A DNA stretch of 6,672 nucleotides, from the NCBI GenBank assembly GCA_946481475.1, contig CAMLOB010000225.1, positions 1 through 6,672 of the forward strand, given 5' to 3'. The first letter of the stretch is position 1, and each line of letters opens with the position of its first letter. Below, piece after piece: positions 3,551 through 6,672 of the stretch. The stretch is from an uncultured Chlorobiota bacterium (GTDB taxonomy: Bacteria > Bacteroidota > Kapaibacteriia > OLB7). The position numbers and the translations under genes were made by a program. A model generated the notes under the pieces. The model made no database searches. It was not told the origin of the DNA and saw only the letters and a list, made by a program, of their open reading frames with translations.

Positions 3551-6007
3551 ATGGCCGGTCACATCGGCTCGTTTCTTATTGCACTCGGTTTTTCGGCGGG
3601 ATTGATCTCCGGGATCAGTTATCTCCGATCGATCCGGTCCTCGGGAAGTACTTCGGAGACATCGTTGAACATCGCCCGCGGCGGATTCTACGTGATGGTC
3701 TTTGCCGTCATGTTCGCCTCGGCGATTCTGATGTATCTGATTCTGAACCACCGGTTCGAATACCACTATGTCTGGGCCCACTCCTCGATGAACCTTGCCC
3801 GACCGTTTCTGGTTGCGGCATTCTATTCGGGGCAGGAAGGGAGCTTCATGCTCTGGACGCTGCTGACGGCCCTGATCGGTGTCTTCGTTCTGGGTTACGC
3901 CCAACGGTATCGCTACGAAGCCGAAGCGATGTCGGTCTATATGCTGGTGGTGGTGCTGTTGCTGCTGATTCTCGTCGTCGATTCTCCGTTCCACACGATC
4001 TTTGCGGCCTTCCCCGACCAGGCCCTTCCGGCAGATTTCGTTCCGAAGGATGGACGGGGTCTCAACCCGCAGCTCGAGAACCTCTGGATCACGATTCATC
4101 CGCCGATTCTCTTCACCGGTTTTGCCGCGATGACCGTTCCTTTTGTTTTTGCCATTGCCGGACTGATTCGCCGTGACTATCAGCGATGGATTTCCGTGGC
4201 CCTCCCCTGGACTCTTTTTGCGTCGATGGTTCTCGGGTTCGGCATCATGCTCGGCGGGTGGTGGGCCTACGAAACGCTCGGATGGGGAGGCTACTGGGCT
4301 TGGGATCCGGTGGAGAACTCGTCGCTGATTCCATGGCTGATCTGCGTTGCGCTGGTTCACACGATGATCGTTCAGAAGCGGACCGGTATCGTGGAGCGGG
4401 GGGTGACCAGAAAGATCGGCGGGCTTGTCCGGACGAACTTTGTGCTGGCCGTCTGTGCCTTCTCCGGTATTCTCTATTCCACCTTCCTGACCCGTTCCGG
4501 GGTGTTGGAGGATACCTCCGTCCACAGCTTCGTTACGCCGGGAAATTTTGTCTATGGCGTTCTCCTTGCAATCCTTCTGACGTTCTTTCTGGCAGGTATC
4601 ACCGCTCTCTTCTTCCGCTGGCGCGATCTCTCGACCCGGACGCTGGAGCTGCGGACGATGTCGCGCGAGAACTGGCTCGGAATCGGTTCGGCGATTCTCC
4701 TGGCCTCGGCATTTATTGTCCTGGTCGGAACCAGCTGGCCGATCCTGATGCCTCTGATCGGCAATCCGAAGGCCAAGATCGATATGTCGTTCTACAACAA
4801 CACGCATATCTGGCTCGGACTTGCCATCGTTCTGGTCAATGCCCTGAGCATTGCATTGAAATGGAAGAACACGTCGGGGCAGGAGTTGAAGAAGAGCCTG
4901 AGCCTCTCGGTTCCGATCGCTCTGGTTGCCACGTTTCTCGTTGTCCTTCTCGGCGGCGTCACCGATCCGGTCTTTGTTCTGTTGATGTTCGGTGCCCTTC
5001 TGGCCCTTACCATCAACACGATCGAAGCGGTGCGTTATCTCCGGGCCAACTGGCGGATGGCCGGGGCGTATGTCGCCCATGCCGGACTTGCCTTTCTGGT
5101 GGTCGGAATAATTTTCACCTCGCGCTACAGTCTGACCGAACACATTCAGCTTGTTGAAGGGGAGACCAAAGAGGTCTTCGGCTACAACGCGTCGTTTATC
5201 GGTCGTGATACGATCGAGCGCGAGAAGCGGGATCGGGAAAAATTCGAGTTCAAGATCAGACTGGAGAAGGGGGGAGAAGAGCAGATTGTCCGTCCGGTGA
5301 TTTTCTGGAGCGATTTCAATCAACGGGAACAGGCATTCCTTGAGCCAGGCATTGTCTATTCGCCGACAAGGGATCTCTATATTTCTCCGAAGTCCCTCGA
5401 AGGGGTCGGGGGTGACCCGACGGCGGTGCTTGCAAAGGGAGAGAAGACGCCGGTCCCGCAGGATTCCTCGGTAATCGTTCGTTTCGAGAAATTCGACATG
5501 AGTCGGGCACAGTCCGAAGGGCTTCAGGGGGCGGTGCTGGATATTCAGCGACCGGATACCTCCTTCTACTTCACGATCTATCGTCAGCTTGACGGGCGCT
5601 ATGGGATGAACCCGATTCCGGGAAGCAATCTTTCGCTCGGTTTTGCCGAGCTGATCGTTGATCAGGAAGAGTTGGCCGAATCGAAAGCCCGGATCCGTTT
5701 TGCATCATCGGATCATCCTTCGCCACCGGAAAAACAGGCTATCGCTCTGGAAGTCTCGATCAAGCCCTTTATCTCTCTTGTCTGGGGAGGAGTGATTGTC
5801 ATGGTTTTCGGTTTCTTCCTGTCGATTCTCCGGCGCCGAAGAGAACTGGAGGCGGCCGAAGCGTTTTTGCCCGTCGGGGAGGTCGAGGAGGACAAAGGAG
5901 ACCGGAAAGGGGACCAGGAGGATGAGGATGGAGGGGAGACCGCAATCGGGGCGGATGTGGAGAGGGGGGAAGGAGAACCGAAAAAAGAGCCGGATTCCGT
6001 AAGTTGA
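3551..6007 (+). CDS. ccmF: CcmF, heme-cytochrome c ligation WWD protein with a long C-terminal region
   Basis: CcmF takes heme from CcmE and catalyses its thioether attachment to apocytochrome c in the periplasm. The four His residues of the family are present: TIHPPI (H183), ALVHTM (H270), TSVHSF (H325) and YVAHAG (H510). The WWD motif is LGWGGYWAWDPVEN (243-256). Other family marks are LTRSGVLED (313-321) and TRDLYIS (606-612). About 14 membrane segments lie between residues 4 and 524, followed by a large periplasmic domain (about 525-735), a last helix (740-760) and an acidic, Gly/Lys-rich cytoplasmic tail (761-818). The 818 residues exceed the roughly 650 of E. coli CcmF; the excess is in the periplasmic domain and tail. 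The start at 3551 gives a normal CcmF N-terminus (GHIGSFLIALGF) but has no ribosome site. The gene is separated from the other ccm genes by a 360-bp repeat region, while the Fur-family gene follows after 37 bp. Confidence 0.96.
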   Translation: MAGHIGSFLIALGFSAGLISGISYLRSIRSSGSTSETSLNIARGGFYVMVFAVMFASAILMYLILNHRFEYHYVWAHSSMNLARPFLVAAFYSGQEGSFMLWTLLTALIGVFVLGYAQRYRYEAEAMSVYMLVVVLLLLILVVDSPFHTIFAAFPDQALPADFVPKDGRGLNPQLENLWITIHPPILFTGFAAMTVPFVFAIAGLIRRDYQRWISVALPWTLFASMVLGFGIMLGGWWAYETLGWGGYWAWDPVENSSLIPWLICVALVHTMIVQKRTGIVERGVTRKIGGLVRTNFVLAVCAFSGILYSTFLTRSGVLEDTSVHSFVTPGNFVYGVLLAILLTFFLAGITALFFRWRDLSTRTLELRTMSRENWLGIGSAILLASAFIVLVGTSWPILMPLIGNPKAKIDMSFYNNTHIWLGLAIVLVNALSIALKWKNTSGQELKKSLSLSVPIALVATFLVVLLGGVTDPVFVLLMFGALLALTINTIEAVRYLRANWRMAGAYVAHAGLAFLVVGIIFTSRYSLTEHIQLVEGETKEVFGYNASFIGRDTIEREKRDREKFEFKIRLEKGGEEQIVRPVIFWSDFNQREQAFLEPGIVYSPTRDLYISPKSLEGVGGDPTAVLAKGEKTPVPQDSSVIVRFEKFDMSRAQSEGLQGAVLDIQRPDTSFYFTIYRQLDGRYGMNPIPGSNLSLGFAELIVDQEELAESKARIRFASSDHPSPPEKQAIALEVSIKPFISLVWGGVIVMVFGFFLSILRRRRELEAAEAFLPVGEVEEDKGDRKGDQEDEDGGETAIGADVERGEGEPKKEPDSVS

Positions 6008-6032
6008 CACATGGTTGGATTGAACGTATAGG
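6004..6032 (+). promoter_or_regulatory. Candidate sigma-70 promoter of the Fur-family gene
   Basis: A perfect TTGACA (6004-6009) overlaps the ccmF TGA stop (6005-6007). After 17 bases comes TATAGG (6027-6032), four of six matches to TATAAT. The transcript would start near 6039, leaving a very short leader before the ATG at 6045 or 6051. The pair is the best promoter match in the window, but it comes from inspection only. Confidence 0.45.
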
Positions 6033-6044
6033 GAAAGAAGCGAA

Positions 6045-6575
6045 ATGATTATGGAAAAGAGCAGGGGGGCGATGACGATAGCCCCTGCAAAGGAGATCCA
6101 CGAAGAGGATCGGTTGTTGTCGCCCGAACAGCGGCAGTATGCCCACGACATGTTCTCGAAGTATCTGGCCAAGGAAGGACTCCGGATTACTTCGGAGCGC
6201 TTCAAGGTCCTTGAGGCGGTGCTGGACATGAAAGGGCATTTCAACGCCGATGAACTCTACGCGGCGATGGTGATGAACAAATCGCGGACAAGTCGCGCCA
6301 CCGTCTACTCGACGCTGGAGTTGCTTGAGAAGAGCGAGATCATCTTCCGTCACAACTTCCGGAGCGATTGCAACTATTACGAAGTCCGGTTCGACGAGCC
6401 GCATCACGACCATCTGATCTGCGTCAGTTGCGGACACATTTCCGAGTTCGTCCTGCCGCAGTTGATGGATATCCGCAAACAGGTGGCCGAGACTGCCGGT
6501 CTGAAGGTTGTCGATCATTCCTTCCAGGTCTTCGCCGAATGTGATAACCCGAAGGATTGTCCCCACAACAAGTGA
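6045..6575 (+). CDS. Fur-family metal-dependent transcriptional regulator
   Basis: This is a dimeric winged-helix repressor of 176 residues. The DNA-binding half has LRITSERFKVLEAV (46-59), GHFNADELY (64-72) and the recognition helix SRATVYSTLELLEK (83-96). The dimerisation half has HHDHLICVSCG (120-130) and ends CDNPKDC (166-172). C126, C129, C166 and C172 would form the structural zinc site; H65, E113, H121, H123 and H158 fit regulatory metal ligands. E113 and E134 stand where PerR has the Asp residues used for peroxide sensing, which favours Fur (or Zur) over PerR. About 30 extra N-terminal residues precede the usual start of the family. ATG 6045 and ATG 6051 are both possible starts; the weak AAAGAAG (6034-6040) suits 6051 slightly better. 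It lies 37 bp after ccmF with its own candidate promoter. Iron control of nearby heme genes is possible, but no clear Fur box was found. Confidence 0.93.
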   Translation: MIMEKSRGAMTIAPAKEIHEEDRLLSPEQRQYAHDMFSKYLAKEGLRITSERFKVLEAVLDMKGHFNADELYAAMVMNKSRTSRATVYSTLELLEKSEIIFRHNFRSDCNYYEVRFDEPHHDHLICVSCGHISEFVLPQLMDIRKQVAETAGLKVVDHSFQVFAECDNPKDCPHNK

Positions 6576-6624
6576 GTCATCGGAGCAAATCTCTCACACA
6601 GCACTGAAACGAAAGCAACAGGTC

Positions 6625-6672
6625 ATGTTCAGCAAACAGGTTTGGCACGACAGGAAGCATCAGGCAGAAGTC
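6625..6672 (+). CDS. Possible start of the next gene (runs off the window)
   Basis: An ATG at 6625 opens a frame that stays open to the last base (MFSKQVWHDRKHQAEV, 16 residues). An AGG three bases upstream is too close for a good ribosome site. The 49 bases between the Fur-family stop and this ATG show no terminator hairpin. Sixteen residues are too few to recognise a family, and the frame may be open by chance. Confidence 0.2.
   Translation, partial: MFSKQVWHDRKHQAEV

Noticed and set aside
4186..5157. Plus-strand open frame of 323 codons inside ccmF in another frame
   Set aside because: It is Arg/Gly/Ser/Cys-rich without domain features and lies fully inside the membrane-coding part of ccmF.
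3494..5323. Long open frame on the minus strand opposite ccmF (609 codons)
   Set aside because: Its translation is rich in Arg, Gln, Asp, Glu, His and Pro with no domain pattern. It mirrors the codon bias of ccmF, which has every family motif in the other strand, and it ends inside the repeat region.
6043..6053. Fur-box-like AATGATTATG at the Fur-family start codon
   Set aside because: It matches only a core fragment of the 19-bp consensus and is largely made of the ATG ATT ATG start codons, so chance is the simpler explanation.
5799..6566. Minus-strand open frames opposite the ccmF tail and the Fur-family gene
   Set aside because: They span two well-supported genes on the other strand, have Pro/Arg/His-rich low-complexity stretches and show no recognisable domain.

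Overview
The window carries most of a System I (Ccm) cytochrome c maturation locus on the plus strand. It is preceded by the tail of a secreted or surface protein and followed by a Fur-family regulator. The visible order is: C-terminus of a protein with a FlgD-like/T9SS-type C-terminal domain (1-321), ccmB (427-1101), ccmC (1112-2215), a small ccmD (2283-2414), ccmE (2411-2806), a second CcmE-like gene (2825-3190), a repeat-filled gap (3191-3550), ccmF (3551-6007) and a Fur-family gene (6045-6575). About 100 bases follow, in which only a doubtful start of another gene is visible. No RNA gene, insertion sequence or CRISPR array was seen.

The organism is probably an uncultured or little-studied bacterium of the FCB superphylum or a neighbouring phylum (Zixibacteria-, Calditrichaeota-, KSB1- or Ignavibacteria-like). 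This is inferred from the PNPxxxxxxIRF...GTYFxRL sorting-type domain, the short CcmD with a basic/acidic tail, the Cys-type CcmE and the heptamer repeats between genes. Codon use is moderately G+C rich throughout and nothing looks recently transferred. Shine-Dalgarno sites are uneven: clear before ccmE, acceptable before ccmC, and absent before ccmD, the second ccmE-like gene and ccmF.

How the genes fit together: CcmB is the membrane part of an ABC unit whose ATPase (CcmA) is not in the window. CcmC, with the CcmD helper, loads heme onto the periplasmic chaperone CcmE, and CcmF takes heme from CcmE and attaches it to apocytochrome c. The heme-attachment motif of CcmE is CxxxY, not HxxxY. This is the variant known from Desulfovibrio and archaea, where CcmG and CcmH are typically lacking; neither is seen here. 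A second OB-fold CcmE-like protein follows and stops just where the heme-binding motif should begin. CcmC carries an extra N-terminal membrane segment pair and a soluble domain of about 85 residues ahead of the usual core.

The 360-base gap before ccmF is the only large non-coding stretch. It holds a 48-bp direct repeat in two copies, a roughly 175-bp array with a 7-bp period, and an AT-rich leader. The Fur-family gene starts 37 bp after ccmF and has a good -35/-10 pair overlapping the ccmF stop codon, so it is probably transcribed at least partly on its own. An iron/heme regulatory link is plausible but not shown by the sequence.
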